A stretch of 64,000 bases of DNA, taken from positions 5,173,723 through 5,237,722 of the forward strand of contig OX463842.1 of assembly GCA_949825065.1 (NCBI GenBank), in the 5' to 3' direction. Positions 44,430 through 55,404 of this stretch are shown here, piece after piece (the stretch's first letter is position 1; the number at the start of each line of letters is the position of its first letter). Both the position numbers and the translations under genes were made by a program. This stretch comes from Odontocerum albicorne. Its lineage: Eukaryota; Arthropoda; Insecta; Trichoptera; Odontoceridae. Under the pieces are notes generated by a model. It worked only from the letters and a program-made list of their open reading frames with translations. It ran no database searches and was not told where the DNA came from.

Positions 44430-44850
44430 GAAAAAATAAGTAAATATTCGTAAAACACTTATTTTATATTTTTGTGTTCACCACTGGTTTATTTTAGGGT
44501 TAACTATAGTTCGGAAATTCTAGGATGAGTCCTTTGACTACTCACAAATTTGCCCCAATACAACCTTATGTAATTTATTTACCTAAATAACTTGCTATTT
44601 ATTAGAATTGAGGGTTATATTAAAGTTTATAAAATAATTACAATTACTGAATATCGTTACAAGGTTGTATTGGGGCAAATTTGTGAGCTGTCACAGGACT
44701 CATCCTAGAATTTCCGAACTATACCGATTTCGAAGACCACCGTCTTCATCGTCAGGTGAAGATAAACAAAAAGATACATAAAGATATATAACATAAAACA
44801 TGGCACCACAAAGTGAAACTATAGTTTTTTCGAAGATTCAAGAAATAATT
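44430..44850. repeat. P2 foldback repeat, copy 1
   Basis: The left arm 44504-44569 ('ctatagttcggaaattctag' to 'gccccaatacaacctt') and right arm 44661-44722 ('aaggttgtattggggcaaat' to 'agaatttccgaactata') are inverted with a loop of about 90 bp. Outside are 'gtgttcaccactggttt' on the left and 'cgtcttcatcgtcaggtgaa', 'atggcaccacaaagtgaaac' on the right. The last string recurs at 59729. It resembles P1 in carrying a CTGACGA...GAAA block, read on the minus strand. Confidence 0.8.
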
Positions 44851-46186
44851 TTAATTTTAATTTATTCGTATAGACATTCTAAATAATAGCCATTATCATT
44901 GAGGTTAAGGTGTGAATACAGGAACAAGACATCGAGGACATGGCCAATCCATGTCACCAATTCGCCCTCGCGTTGAGATATGAATAAATGAATAGGTAAG
45001 CGAGCAAGCGACAGTCGTAAGGAAAATGATAAATAAAGGGGATTTATTAAAGTGTGGTTATGGTATTGAAGGGAGCCCATAGAGCACAGAGTGAGCAAAG
45101 AGTATAAATCAGGGAGAGGAGCGGAAGGGACGCCGATACGTTAGCCTGGAAGAGAGCCCTTTCCTGCGAGGAGTGAAATATGGCGGCAGCTTTGTCTTCT
45201 ATGTCATACTTAAAATTTTGAAAGACCACCGTAATATTTTTATAAATAAAAAATGAAAGATTACCTTAACACTTTTATAGAATATTTTTTGAAACACTAA
45301 TAATATTTTTAAAGAAAAAAAAATCCAATTTTTGTTCTATGTAAGCGTTATTCCACTAAAACAAATTCTTTACCTTTATGAAATAAGTCTTCGACAATTA
45401 CGTAAGTCTGCTTGGTGAAGTTTGGTAATATTTTGTGGTATACAACATAACATATATTGAACTTAAATATACATATTAATATTAAATAATTTTAAAACAA
45501 TGACTGTAATTTATTATTACTACTGCTTTTTGTATCCTCATGTTAGTTTAAGATAAAGTTGTATTATTTGTCAATAATTTTAAGTACTTTTATAACCTGC
45601 CACATGTTCATTTGTATATAAAGACACTGTTGTGTCGTTAATTAAATAAAATAAAATAAATATTGTTACAAGGGAAACATTATAAAATCAGCGTGACTTT
45701 TTATAGAAAAAAAAAAGATAAACCACGGTAACAGTTTTATAGAAAACATTTTGAAAGATCATCATAACATTTTTATAGAAAAAAATATTTTAGCTTTGTA
45801 TGTATGGTAATTTGGACTTTATCTGTACATGTAAGCTTTATAAAATAGAAGTACCCCCCCCCCCCCCCCATAACCAAAGTGTATTTTAATACATTTGGCT
45901 TTTATTGGTGTAATTTTTTATGTAATTTGCCTATATTGGTGTAAACTATCTCTTCTTCTTCCCAGTGTCATGTCAGGTTCCCCCAACGCTGAATATCACT
46001 ATCTATCTCTAATGAACATTACATTTCTTACCTTTAAGCAAAATAAAAATACTAAATGATTTGCTATTTTTACAAAAAATCATCAACTTTCACTTAAATT
46101 GCCCTAAATTATTTAGCTTTTTCTATATTCGAGTTCCTTTAGTATATACTAGTCATAGGATTATTTTCTGTTATAAACCTAAAGCA
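44851..46186. other. No gene recognised; a C16 tract
   Basis: AT-rich, several short ORFs without domains. A run of 16 C is at 45854-45869. 'cttcttcccagtgtcatgtc' at 45955 links to the repeat at 37201. Confidence 0.4.
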
Positions 46187-46420
46187 CGGCGGTAAGTAAT
46201 ACACATCGGGCATAAGAAAGAGACTGTCGGGCATAATCGGCTAACTTCGGCTTTGTAGAGCGTCGTCTCTGTCATTCATACACCCTAGAACGCTTGACAA
46301 CGACTGATAAATTGCGACGGAACACGTGTATGAATGGCACAGACGACGCTCTACAAAGCCGAAGTTAGCCGATTATGGCTGACAGTCTTTCTTAAGCCTG
46401 ATGTGTATTATTTACCGCCG
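46187..46420. mobile_element. Palindromic MITE-like element with 95-bp arms
   Basis: The left arm (46187-46282: 'cggcggtaagtaatacacat', 'ataatcggctaacttcggct', 'ttgtagagcgtcgtctctg') and right arm (46327-46420: 'tgtatgaatggcacagacga', 'gaagttagccgattatggct', 'tgtgtattatttaccgccg') are inverted and highly similar, with a loop of about 44 bp. No coding capacity. Target duplication not clear. Such foldbacks are usually deletion derivatives of DNA transposons. Confidence 0.85.
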
Positions 46421-46529
46421 GGTACTGTATAGATAATGTCCATAATCATCATGACGAAAATGCATCCATTGAAGTGTCTTGTATTCGCAAGCAATATTTA
46501 TATTTATGTAGCAGTGGACTAAGAGCAAG

Positions 46530-46870
46530 CAAAAAAAACTTGGAATGGATGCATTTCAAATGTGGTGCTGAAGAAGGATCTTATGAATTCCATGGACAGG
46601 AAGGTGAACTAATGCCTCCATTTTCAAAGAACTAAAGGTTACCGATAGATTGTCGGTAGTATGACTACGACAAGTCTTCAGATTCTTTGGTGCTCAAGAA
46701 GACAGTTTGGAGAGGCTAGTGGTTATTAAAAGGGTGAAGGACGATGCACAAGATGAAGGACCCTAACGTGTTGGACTGATCAAGTTAGAGCAGGGATGGA
46801 TGGAGTTGTCGTCAAGAGCTGTAATGGAAGTCATGGTGCTAAGTTATAAGCTACATGAAAGGATAAATGG
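46530..46870 (+). pseudogene. LINE5 C-terminal remnant, sense
   Basis: Mixed frames: 'aatggatgcatttcaaatgt' (MDAFQM), 'gaattccatggacaggaagg', 'cttcagattctttggtgctc' (RFFGA), then 'SSRAVMEVMVLSYKLHE' in the frame at 46800-47003. The copy at 31990-32290 shows the same ending. At least three frameshifts. Confidence 0.65.
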
Positions 46871-47029
46871 AATGACAATTAAAAATACACATTATTTACT
46901 AAAAAAAAAATCACATCCATTAGAAGTCGAGCGAATGGCCATGTGCAATGAATTTGATTGGCAATGGCCGACTTATGCTTGTTTTTCCAACTGCTTCCGG
47001 TAAATAAATTTAAAACGGACGACATTATA

Positions 47030-47215
47030 TTTGTTTAAGCCAACAATTTATTACACTTTACTCGTATATAACGGTATAACTCTGCCGGTTTCCAGGTTTT
47101 CCCCTCATCATCAGAGGAGCATAAACAAGACTTGTTTATCTTGTTTGTTCCAGGGCTTGTGGCAGGGCTATATAAAGCGGAATAAACCATGTTGGACTAG
47201 ACAAATTACAATAGC
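47030..47215. repeat. P1 foldback, diverged
   Basis: The left arm 'ataacggtataactctgccg', 'ggttttcccctcatcatcag' and right arm 'ctatataaagcggaataaac' surround 'aaacaagacttgtttatctt'. TACTCGTA at 47059 is an apparent insertion relative to the copy at 1435. Confidence 0.7.
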
Positions 47216-47264
47216 TCATACTTTTATTATCTATTTGAGCGATTCAAGATAACTAAATCTTCTT

Positions 47265-47735
47265 CTTTCTCTTGGTTTAGGTCATATGACCTGTTTGTGA
47301 CGGTGGGCTGCCCTGGGATGATGACGTCCAGCTGTCCTTCCACTCTTTCGGCGGCCTTCCTGATAATCTCCTGCTGTTAGGGTTTTCAGTCTTAGCGATT
47401 CTTGCCAGTCTTACATCCTCCATGCGGTCCACATGATCCCTCCAGAAGCGCTTTCTGCTTCTTCCCTACCTCACTATGTCTTCAACACCACCGACAGACC
47501 TTATCGTCTCATTTCTGATCCGATCTCTCAGAGTTCTGCCTGCGATGGAGCGTAGGGTTCTCATTTCTGCCACTCTGAGAAAGTTTTTTGTCCTGTTGGT
47601 ATCAGCTCTCACTTCTATCCCATATGTCATGATGGGGCGGACGCATGTCTTATATATCCTGACCTTACTTTCGGTTAGCATGTGTTTGTTTCTCCATATA
47701 GTGCCCAGCAGGCAGCCAGCCAAAGCCGTCGCTTT
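47265..47735 (-). pseudogene. LINE-C reverse-transcriptase C-terminal region
   Basis: The reverse frame at 47723-47466 reads 'MLTESKVRIYKTCVRPIMTY', 'GIEVRADTNRTKNFLRVAEM' and 'RTLRSIAGRTLRDRIRNETI', then 'GGVEDIVR'. This is the standard stretch after the reverse-transcriptase domain of many LINEs ('K..+Y.....P...YG.E', 'AEMR.LR.IAG', 'D.IRNE.I'). The antisense of the 3' part (47280-47465) matches 4440-4610. No catalytic YxDD region. Confidence 0.85.
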
Positions 47736-47739
47736 ATAA

Positions 47740-49110
47740 GTTTGTGCTCGTACTTCACTATATAGGTCACTGTTGCTGGATAACTAAATGGTATCTTTAA
47801 TTAATAAATATTAAAATACACTAAATAGGTTAAGAATTAAAATAACCCAGAATAATAAGAAAGCAGGAATATAAGAATTCATCTATTTGCGTGCAAGTAA
47901 ATAGTTCTGTTGATTTTATTGAAATTCTTACCCCCAATGTTGGCTTTTTATTACGTCTGCTGTGTTCATGTAGGAATCCGTTTTCTCTGTATTTTTGACG
48001 TTTATTTTTATGGCTTTTCTCTTTATACATTCCTTGATTCATTAAAATGGTCACGCAACATGAGTTTTATTTTCGTTATTATATTGTATTCCCCAAGTTT
48101 TTACATATTATTTGTATAAAATAAAAGAAAAATCCAAAACAATCTCTTTAAGCAGGTTTAGCTGTCAAGACATGCGAAAAAATATGCATAATAAATTTTA
48201 AAACCACTTATAATTCATTTTTCAACTTTATTGTTTTTGGTTCGGTTATTTTCAGTTTTAAGGTATTTAAAAAAGGTTTTTTCGTTTTAGTAAATCTATT
48301 ATATTATGAAGGATTCGTAAGCTGATTCAGTGAATATTTTATATATAATATCGTACTATTACGTATATGGGAAATCCAAATTATAGTGGTTTTGCTTTCA
48401 GTAAATATTCTCATAATTGTGCAGGAAATGAGTTCTGACGATTCATGCTAGAAGTTTTTTTAGAGGAAATAAGAAAAAAAAATACAAACCATTTACTTTA
48501 CAATTTTGTTAGAAAATGTTTTAATTTCTAAGACAAATTAATTTTTTTTAAAATCATCTCAAGAAATATGAAAAGTAGAAGACACTGTGACATGGAGAAG
48601 AAACCGCTAAAAACACTGGCGAGGCCATGTGGAAAGATGTATTTTGTAATAGTTCCTTACGTGGTAATGCATAAAACGCCCACTGTTAGTCTTCTACTAG
48701 GAAGGCAGAAGGGTAGCTGTAAGTTGGTATTTCAAGAAATGCAGCCAAAATTATTACAGACCACAGGTTTAACTTAGAAGAAAGAAGAAAAAGAAATAAA
48801 AAAATTTAATTAAAAATTATTCATAAACTAAACTTGTCAGTATAAATACGTTTCAGAAAAAAAATAATACATCTAGTCTCAGATGTGATAGTTTTCTTTT
48901 ATGTGTTCTAATCTCTTTCTAAAGTAGACCACAATCAAATTATATTACTTCTTATGAATATCTAATTGTGAAAATCGATGTTTTTTTCCGTAGTACTATA
49001 GCTGTAAAGATTCTCTGATGGCGAGATCAAATAAATGAGGTAAGCCGAAGGATCTTCTTCAGCCTTCATTCCCTTAAAGTGTTGCAAAGATTCCTTCCAA
49101 CCAAAACCAA
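47740..49110. other. No gene recognised
   Basis: AT-rich. The 69-codon frame at 48568-48777 lies in a slightly GC-richer patch that might be an old LINE ('ctggcgaggccatgtggaaa' resembles a GHV.R motif in another frame), too weak to call. Confidence 0.35.
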
Positions 49111-49865
49111 AATTTTACTCGTACAATTTCTGCTCTTTCTTGGATGTTACAGAGAAACAGCTGGACAAATTACAGCGTCTTCAAAATGTGTGTAAGATTC
49201 ATTTTCAAGCTACGTAAGTACGATCATATAACTTCATACCAGAAGGCATTGAACTGGTTGAATGTTAGAAATAGACGCCAAATTCACATACTGTCTCTAT
49301 TGTATAATATCCTTAACTGTCCCGCCACCCCCTCTTATCTCGCCGAGAATTTTCAGCGTCTTTCCAATGGATGGATTAGCGCTACGGTCAAACAGAGATT
49401 GTTTATTGGCCTTTCCAGTTCACCGCTCCTCTTTTTTTACGTCGTCCTTTACTGTCCATGCAGTGAGACTCTGGAATCAGTTACAAACCAATATAAGACT
49501 CGCTCCGTCCTTGGCATGCTTTAAGAAGCGACTGAGAAACCTCTTAATTTTTAGTCAGTAAAATAACGTGTCTCATTCCTGATTTTTCTTTTCCTTTCCT
49601 CTCCACCATCCCTTCCTTTTCTTTTGATTGATGATACCTCACTATAGATGAAAAAGAATGTTCGGGCGACTGTCCGTCTTTGTGGGGTTCGTGGGCATGT
49701 GCTCACGTATATGTTTATGGATTTCGTGGGGATGGATAGTCATTTGAATGATTTATGTGACCACGTAACTTGCTTTATTTACTTTTGTCTGGTTGGCTGG
49801 AAGAGATTGCCACCTGGCAATAAGTCCGCCAGATTGTATTTGCAATAAAAATGTTAAATAAATAA
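49111..49865 (+). mobile_element. LINE1, 5'-truncated sense copy with complete 3' end
   Basis: Coding pieces: 'LDKLQRLQNVC'-like at 49150-49195 (frameshifted), 'VRFIFKLRKYDHITSYQKAL', 'RRQIHILSLLYNILNCPATP', 'SYLAENFQRLS', then in another frame 'RSNRDCLLAFPVHRSSFF' and 'KKRLRNLLIFSQ' before the stop near 49560. The 3' UTR runs through 'ctctccaccatcccttcc' and 'gttcgtgggcatgtgctcac' to the tail 'ggttggctggaagagattgc', 'cacctggcaataagtccgcc' and an A-rich end near 49865. It serves as the 3' reference for the other LINE1 copies. Confidence 0.85.
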
Positions 49866-50135
49866 ATAAAATACAGATAAAATGATTAAGTCACTTGAAA
49901 AAAGGTTTTTAAAATGGGTATTAATAATATACTTCGCAAAGAAAATATATATACTATATTGAGTTTGCTTACTGGAAGAATAATAATTTGATTTAAGTTT
50001 GACGTGCGATGGAGTTAGCCAAGTTTGTTTTTCACCAACTCGTGAAATCTATCATGATTTTTACGTATCTTTTGGTCACCTCACAATACTGATACCATAC
50101 TATATACCTGTAATGAAGTAGTATGCGAATGTGCT

Positions 50136-50330
50136 GTTTTATGGATTCGAGTGCATGTTACGGATAGTTTTATGAATTCGAGTGCATGTTACGGATAGTT
50201 TTATGGATTCGAGTGCATGTTACGCATATTTTTATGAATTCGAGTGCATGTTACGGATAGTTTTATGGATTCGAGTGCATGTTACGGATATTTTTATGGA
50301 GTCGAGTGCATGTTACGGATAGTTTTTTTC
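50136..50330. repeat. 31-bp tandem repeat, about 6 units
   Basis: Unit 'gttttatggattcgagtgca' plus 'tgttacggata', with gaattc and gagtcg variants. Confidence 0.95.
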
Positions 50331-50510
50331 TTTCCATATTTCCCGATTTAAAAACATTTTTTTGCAAATTAAGCTCAAAAGAGTTATTTAAGGATTTATT
50401 ATTTTACTATGTCATATTTTTATTTCTAAAACTACTTTGCACTAAATCTATTTAAAACTATTTGATGTCTGACGGTATTAACCAAGGTTACTTTACACTG
50501 ACTAATATTT

Positions 50511-50655
50511 AGTTTGGGGTTACTTGTAAATATAAGTTTGGGGTTAATTGTAAATATAAGTTTGGTGTTACTTGTAAATATAAGTTTGGGGTTACTTGTA
50601 AATACAAGTTTGGGGTTACTTGTAAATATAAGTTTGGGGTTACTTGTAAATATAA
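50511..50655. repeat. 24-bp tandem repeat, 6 units
   Basis: Unit 'agtttggggttacttgtaaa' plus 'tata' from 50511. The 24-bp period gives an 8-residue repeat in some frames (IFTSNPKL on the reverse strand); no sign it is translated. Confidence 0.95.
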
Positions 50656-50859
50656 GATTCACAAAATTGTGTTTTCTTTTAACTTTGCTCACGTTAACAC
50701 GAGTATTATTTTCTTAGATATTGGAAGAGTTAAGAGGTATACTGAACAGTGTGTAGTGATAGGAAATAAAGTCAAAGGCACTTAAACATATATCCTAGAA
50801 AAATATTAAAATCAACTAAAATGATAGTCAACAACAGTATTTTAGTGTTCATATTTATG

Positions 50860-51270
50860 TATGGGAGGGAAAAGTGAACGTGAAAATAAACGGATAAGAG
50901 ACGAATAAATGGTGTAGAAATACGTGCATTAATAATAATACAAGATGTGACAATATATGACAGAATATGAAATCAAGTGGTAAGGGATTGATATGATCTT
51001 GAGTCTAATGTATTGAGTAAGACGAAGAAGAGCACTCTGAGATGGTTTGGGCATGTGGAATGAATGAAGAAAGACTAACATAAAAAATGTAATTCAGATG
51101 TGAGTGAAAGGTGTGAAAGAGGAAGACCAAGGGTAGCAATGTCAGATCAAGTGAATGATATTTCGAAAAGAAAGTTGTAGATATTGTAGGAGTTGTATGA
51201 GAAAGTGTATGGATGTAGAAGAGTCAAAGGTGTTGAGATTAGAAAATCCGGTACTTATTTCTCTACCAGG
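50860..51270 (+). mobile_element. LINE2 remnant, sense
   Basis: 'gaagaagagcactctgagat', 'ggtttgggcatgtggaatga' (RWFGHVE-like), 'gaagaaagactaacataaaa', 'agaggaagaccaagggtagc' (RGRPRV), 'gatcaagtgaatgatatttc'. This matches the 3' coding part of LINE2. Stops are present, and the expected CATAC-type 3' end is not reached. Confidence 0.75.
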
Positions 51271-51274
51271 GAAA

Positions 51275-51615
51275 GGGAAACATAAACATGAAAAGGAAAC
51301 AAAACAAATATTGGTAAAATATAATCTTTCATGGGAATACTGTGAGCTAACTCGCCACCTTTTGGGTGGTCTTCCTGAAAAACGATTAATCAACGGTTTT
51401 CAACGAAGTTCAACTTTGAACTTTGCTTACCAAATGTTTTCTACTTGTCTTCTGCATTTGATAATATTTAAATATAAAATGATTAAACACTCTGTGTTCT
51501 TCATATATTAGCAGGTTTATTCCTATTCAGCATTTTTTCCCAACCAGACGAGTTATTTTTAATACCTCAAGTTGTTTTAATCCGTGACCGATTTAACAAG
51601 AGAATATTTATTTAA
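51275..51615. other. No gene recognised
   Basis: AT-rich spacer, no domain. Confidence 0.45.
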
Positions 51616-51617
51616 TA

Positions 51618-52236
51618 CTAGCTGTACCCGGCCACGCGTTGCTGTGGCTCAGTCTGGTTTTTGAACACGAACTATTTGAAAATTTAATATTTATTATTTA
51701 ATATTTAATTATTTATTATTTAATATTTAATATTCTAAATAATAAGTCGAAATTTATATTGCCTGTGTTGCCGTCACGTTCAACAGGAGGCACTCCCATT
51801 ATTTTGTATGTTTTATATACTTTTTGAAATACAACTGTATAGTATATAAACATAGTAAAAAAAATATATAGTATATAAACATGCTTGTATACGAATGTAA
51901 CCTTTTGTCATAATTTCAAAGCAATGAAAAATAAGACAAACAAAGCAATGAAAAATAAGACAAAAAACGAAATGAAAGAATCCGAAACGTCGAAAATGCA
52001 ATGTGACATAACTGTCAATGAGAATTGTTTAGTTTGCGTGTGTCGCTGCAGGGGGCGCTCCCGTTATTTCATCTGTTTTATATACTTTTTTATACACAAC
52101 CGTATATAAAAAATATATGTAAACATGCTTGTATACAAATGCAACCTTTTGTCAAAATTTCAAAGCAATCGGTGAAGAACTTTCGGAGATTAGAGATTTT
52201 TAATATACGAACATTTACATTTTTATTTATATAGAT
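51618..52236 (+). mobile_element. R7 dispersed element with internal duplication
   Basis: Begins 'ctagctgtacccggccacgc', 'gttgctgtggctcagtc' and ends 'acgaacatttacatttttat' plus 'ttatatagatt'. The inside is a partial duplication: 51770-51925 and 52030-52170 share 'catgcttgtatac.aatg.aa', 'ccttttgtca.aatttcaaag'. The phrase 'gcaatgaaaaataagacaaa' occurs twice near 51920-51963. It resembles widespread insect repeats starting CTAGCTGTACCCGGC; class uncertain. A second copy's end lies at the right edge. Confidence 0.6.
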
Positions 52237-52239
52237 TGA

Positions 52240-52705
52240 GAAAAATGCGTATTCTCTTCTCAATAATGTTAGGACAAAATGAAAGGAATTCGTGAAGGAT
52301 AAGGAAGAGAGACAAATTAAAATTAAGATAAAAGGGTATTCTGAGTTATACAATGATTTTTTTACTCTCCCTTGAACGCAATTAAGAATGATGTTCATAT
52401 GAAGACTCCTGAAAGTTCGCTTCTCTGTAGCGTCTAGTGGATCACAAAAATGTAAAATGATGTGTGATTTATTAGCATGCAAAGAAATCTCTAATTGCCC
52501 CATCGTCTACTATACTATTTTTCGTGGTTTTAAGAACTTAATTTTTATTTTTAATGGTTTGTTCTTAAAATAGCACACCAATGATTGATGAAAATCCAAT
52601 CAATAGAAAATATAAACTTAATAAAAAAAAGTACTATTTCAATGATGTATGATGTATTTACGATTATACGCAAATAAATCTTTAATTGCCCGATCGTAAA
52701 TTATG
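52240..52705. other. No gene recognised
   Basis: AT-rich. 'aaatctctaattgcccca' near 52488 is echoed by 'aaatctttaattgcccga' near 52676, suggesting a small duplication. Confidence 0.4.
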
Positions 52706-52781
52706 AAGTGCAAGGCCGCACGGTAACGGATTGGACTTCGGTGCGGAAAGTCGCCGGTTCAAACCTTGCGCTTTTCTACTT

Positions 52782-53171
52782 ATTTATTTATTTTTTATTT
52801 AACACTTTTATTGCAATACAATATGGAGGGCTTATTGCCAGGCGGCAATCTCTTCCAACCAACCAGACAAAAGTACGTGGTCGCATAAATAATTCAAAAG
52901 ACTATCCATCCCCACGAAATCCATAAACATATACGTGAGAACATGCCCACGAACCCCACAAAGACGGACATTCACCCGAAAATTATTTTTCATATAAAGT
53001 GAGATATCATCAATCAAAAGGAAAGGAAGGGATGGTGGAGAGGAAAGGAAAAGAAAAATCAGGAATGAAACATGTTATTTTACTGACTAGAAATTAAGAG
53101 TTTTTTCAGTCGCTTCTTAAAGCATGCCAAGGACGGAGCGAGTCTTATATTGGTTTGTAACTGATTCCAGT
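52782..53171 (-). mobile_element. LINE1 3' fragment inserted in SINE2
   Basis: The antisense tail 'gcttattgccaggcggcaat', 'ctcttccaaccaaccagac', UTR 'ccacgaaccccacaaagacg', and last codons 'agtcgcttcttaaagcatgc' break off at 'actgattccag'. TACTT at 52777-52781 recurs at 53172-53176, a likely target duplication. Confidence 0.8.
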
Positions 53172-53423
53172 TACTTACTCCACTCGAATAAAATAGGCAT
53201 TTTTTCTGTCTAGTATTCGAGGGTATAAGAATACCTATGTTATCGGTCATATTTATTATTTAAAAAAAAAACCTGCCGGTGTCTTCCGATCGTCTCACTT
53301 CATGTGTGCCATCGAATACAGTATAGCGGTCTGGCCAGTGAGTTTGCTGGCGTGGAACGGCTTACTCAGTCTTAAAATGTGAAATAGGCAAAAAAGAGAA
53401 TAAAACTCCACTGCACAGCTTCA

Positions 53424-53667
53424 CTTTCCAACTGAATTGACGTTGGAATGGCAAGAGGATCCTCGAATACGAGGGCCAGCAACGCTTTCCAACTGAATTG
53501 ACGTTGGAATGGCAAGAGGATCCTCGACTACGAGGTCCAGCAATGCTTTCCAACTGAATTGACGGTGGAATGGCAAGAGGATCCTCGACTACGAAGCCCA
53601 GCAACGTTTTCCGACTAAATTAACGTTGGAATGGCAAGAGGATCCTTGACTACGAGGCCCAGCAACG
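53424..53667. repeat. 61-bp minisatellite from the SINE2 3' end, 4 units
   Basis: Units start 'ctttccaactgaattgacgt' at 53424, 53485, 53546 and about 53607. Each holds 'ggcaagaggatcctcgacta'. A single relative ends the SINE2 at 63055-63115 ('cttttgaactgaattgatgt'). Confidence 0.9.
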
Positions 53668-53679
53668 ACGAATACAATA

Positions 53680-54145
53680 TTATGCTATTCAGCAGAGTTT
53701 CCAGACCATTAATTTTTATTTTAAATGTTTTTTTTAAATTAAAATAACACACAATTAAATGATCACTATTAATTCAAATAGCACACTAATCATTGGTGTG
53801 CTATTTTAACTTATGGTGGTTTTTGTTCTCTTTATTATTTAGAAAGACAAACTTGAATATTATTTTTTTTAAGGAAAAAAAAAAAAACAATTTGGTTTAC
53901 TCTTGTATAAAAAGTTTAAGCATTTATTCTGAATATTGATTTATTGAAACTGATATATTGTAAATCATTATGAAAAAGGTTTCTCAAGTAACATTTTAAG
54001 ATATCAGATGAAAATACGTCAAACATTGAAAGGGGATTTTATGTTGCTAGGATATATTTCAAGGTAAATGGCATTTTGAATACCTTCAATATTTTGTTAA
54101 ACATTCTGACAAAATATTTCTTTAAGTTTATATATTTGTTTGGAT
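53680..54145. other. No gene recognised
   Basis: AT-rich. A short palindrome 'atagcacactaatcattggt' plus 'gtgctat' lies at 53778-53804; part of it recurs at 52570. Confidence 0.4.
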
Positions 54146-54149
54146 TTTT

Positions 54150-55400
54150 GTAGCTGTGTTAAGTTAAGTACGTTCATTCACTTTGTATCTGTGTTATAAG
54201 TACATTCATATACTTTGTAGCTGTGTTAAGTTAAGTACATTTATATACTATGCGTATCCAGAAAATAAGTGTACTGAGGCTTTCACGACCGGATGGATTT
54301 TATTTTCGACATGTTGGCTACATTTCCGTGTAGCCTGACCCTTCCCCTCCGCAACGAGACCGGTTCGAGGTCAGTATGTTGAGAAGTGTCGACGCGACAA
54401 CACGTTTCGTGAAAAATGTCAATCCAATCTCCCGCCAAGTGCGAAATACGCGGCGTCATCCGTTATCTCGTTTGGAAGGAAAAACCTCCAGTTGAGGTTT
54501 ATAATGAGGTGAAAACTGCATATGGTGATAAAGCTATGAATCGTACGAGTGTGTAAAAGTGGTGTCGCGAGTTTAAAAACGGTCACGTCACACCTTTTCA
54601 CCCTCCGCCAAAAAGTTCAAAACCACAATTTCAGCCAAGAAAATCATGGCATCCGTGTTTTGGGACTGTCAAGGCATAATTTTAATTGAATATATGCCTC
54701 AAGGGGAGACCATCAACTTTGCAAGATACTGTGAGACCCTAAAAAAATGCGGAGGGCGATTCAGAACAAGAGGAGAGGCATGCTGACAAAGGGAGTCTGC
54801 CTGCTGCACGACAATGCCAGACCACACACGGCCAACGCCGCGAAGGAACTGCTCGCCTCGTTTAAATGGGATGTCCTGAACCATCCCGCGCATTCCCCTG
54901 ACCTAGTCCCTTCAGATTACTATCTCTTTACCTCCCTGAAGCTGCACATGGGTGGAAAACGGTTTTCAACCGACGAGGAGGTAAAGGAGGAGGTGGAGAA
55001 GTAGACGGAGGGGTTGGCGGGAAACTACTTCGAGGAAGGCATCAAAAAGTTGATTACCCGCTTCACCACCTGCATTGAGAGGAATGACGACTATGTCGAA
55101 AAATAGCTTACATATGTACTATGGTAACCACGTAATTTTTTTGTTTGACTAAAAAAAATTGTAACCTACAAAAATTCAGTACACTAACTTTCTGGATATG
55201 CCTCGTATGATACTTTGTAACTGTGTTATAAGTATGTTACATTCATATACTTTGTAACAGTGTTATAAGTATATTCATATACTTCGTAGCTGTGTTAAGT
55301 TAAGTACATTCATATACTTTGTAGCTGTGTTATAAGTACATTAATATAGTTTGTAGCTGTGTTAAGTTAAGTACATTCATACACTTTGTAGATGTGCTCA
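54150..55400. repeat. Tandem array of about 40-bp units, interrupted by a mariner
   Basis: Units 'tactttgtagctgtgttaag' plus 'ttaagtacattcata' alternate with a shorter 'gtgttataagtacattcata' form, on both sides of the mariner (54150-54247 and 55208-55400). The array is older than the insertion. Confidence 0.85.
54248..55205 (+). mobile_element. Deleted mariner with CGAG-type terminal repeats
   Basis: TA at 54246-54247 and 55206-55207. The right end reads, inverted, CGAGGCATATCCAGAAAG. The left end CTATGCGTATCCAGAAAA differs in its first bases. Transposase pieces: 'SPAKCEIRGVIRYLVWKEKP', 'VEVYNEVKTAYGDKAMNRTS' (54419-54560, then a stop), a deletion, 'KKIMASVFWDCQGIILIEYM', then in another frame 'LHDNARPHTANAAKELLASF' and 'HSPDLVPSDYYLFTSLKLHM'. 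The HDNA and PSD aspartates are 34 residues apart (DD34D), but the first catalytic D region is lost and there are several stops and frameshifts. Confidence 0.85.
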
Positions 55401-55404
55401 TTCG

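Larger units (their letters stand above)
52708..53675 (+). repeat. SINE2 copy split by LINE1
   Basis: The head (52708-52781) has 'gcaaggccgcacggtaacgg' (box A side) and 'gccggttcaaacc' (box B). The body resumes after the LINE1 at 53172 with 'ttactccactcgaataaaat', 'tctgtctagtattcg', 'ctgccggtgtcttccgat', 'agtgagtttgctggcg'. The order matches the uninterrupted SINE2 at 62744-63125. The 3' module is tandemly repeated (53424-53667). Confidence 0.8.
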
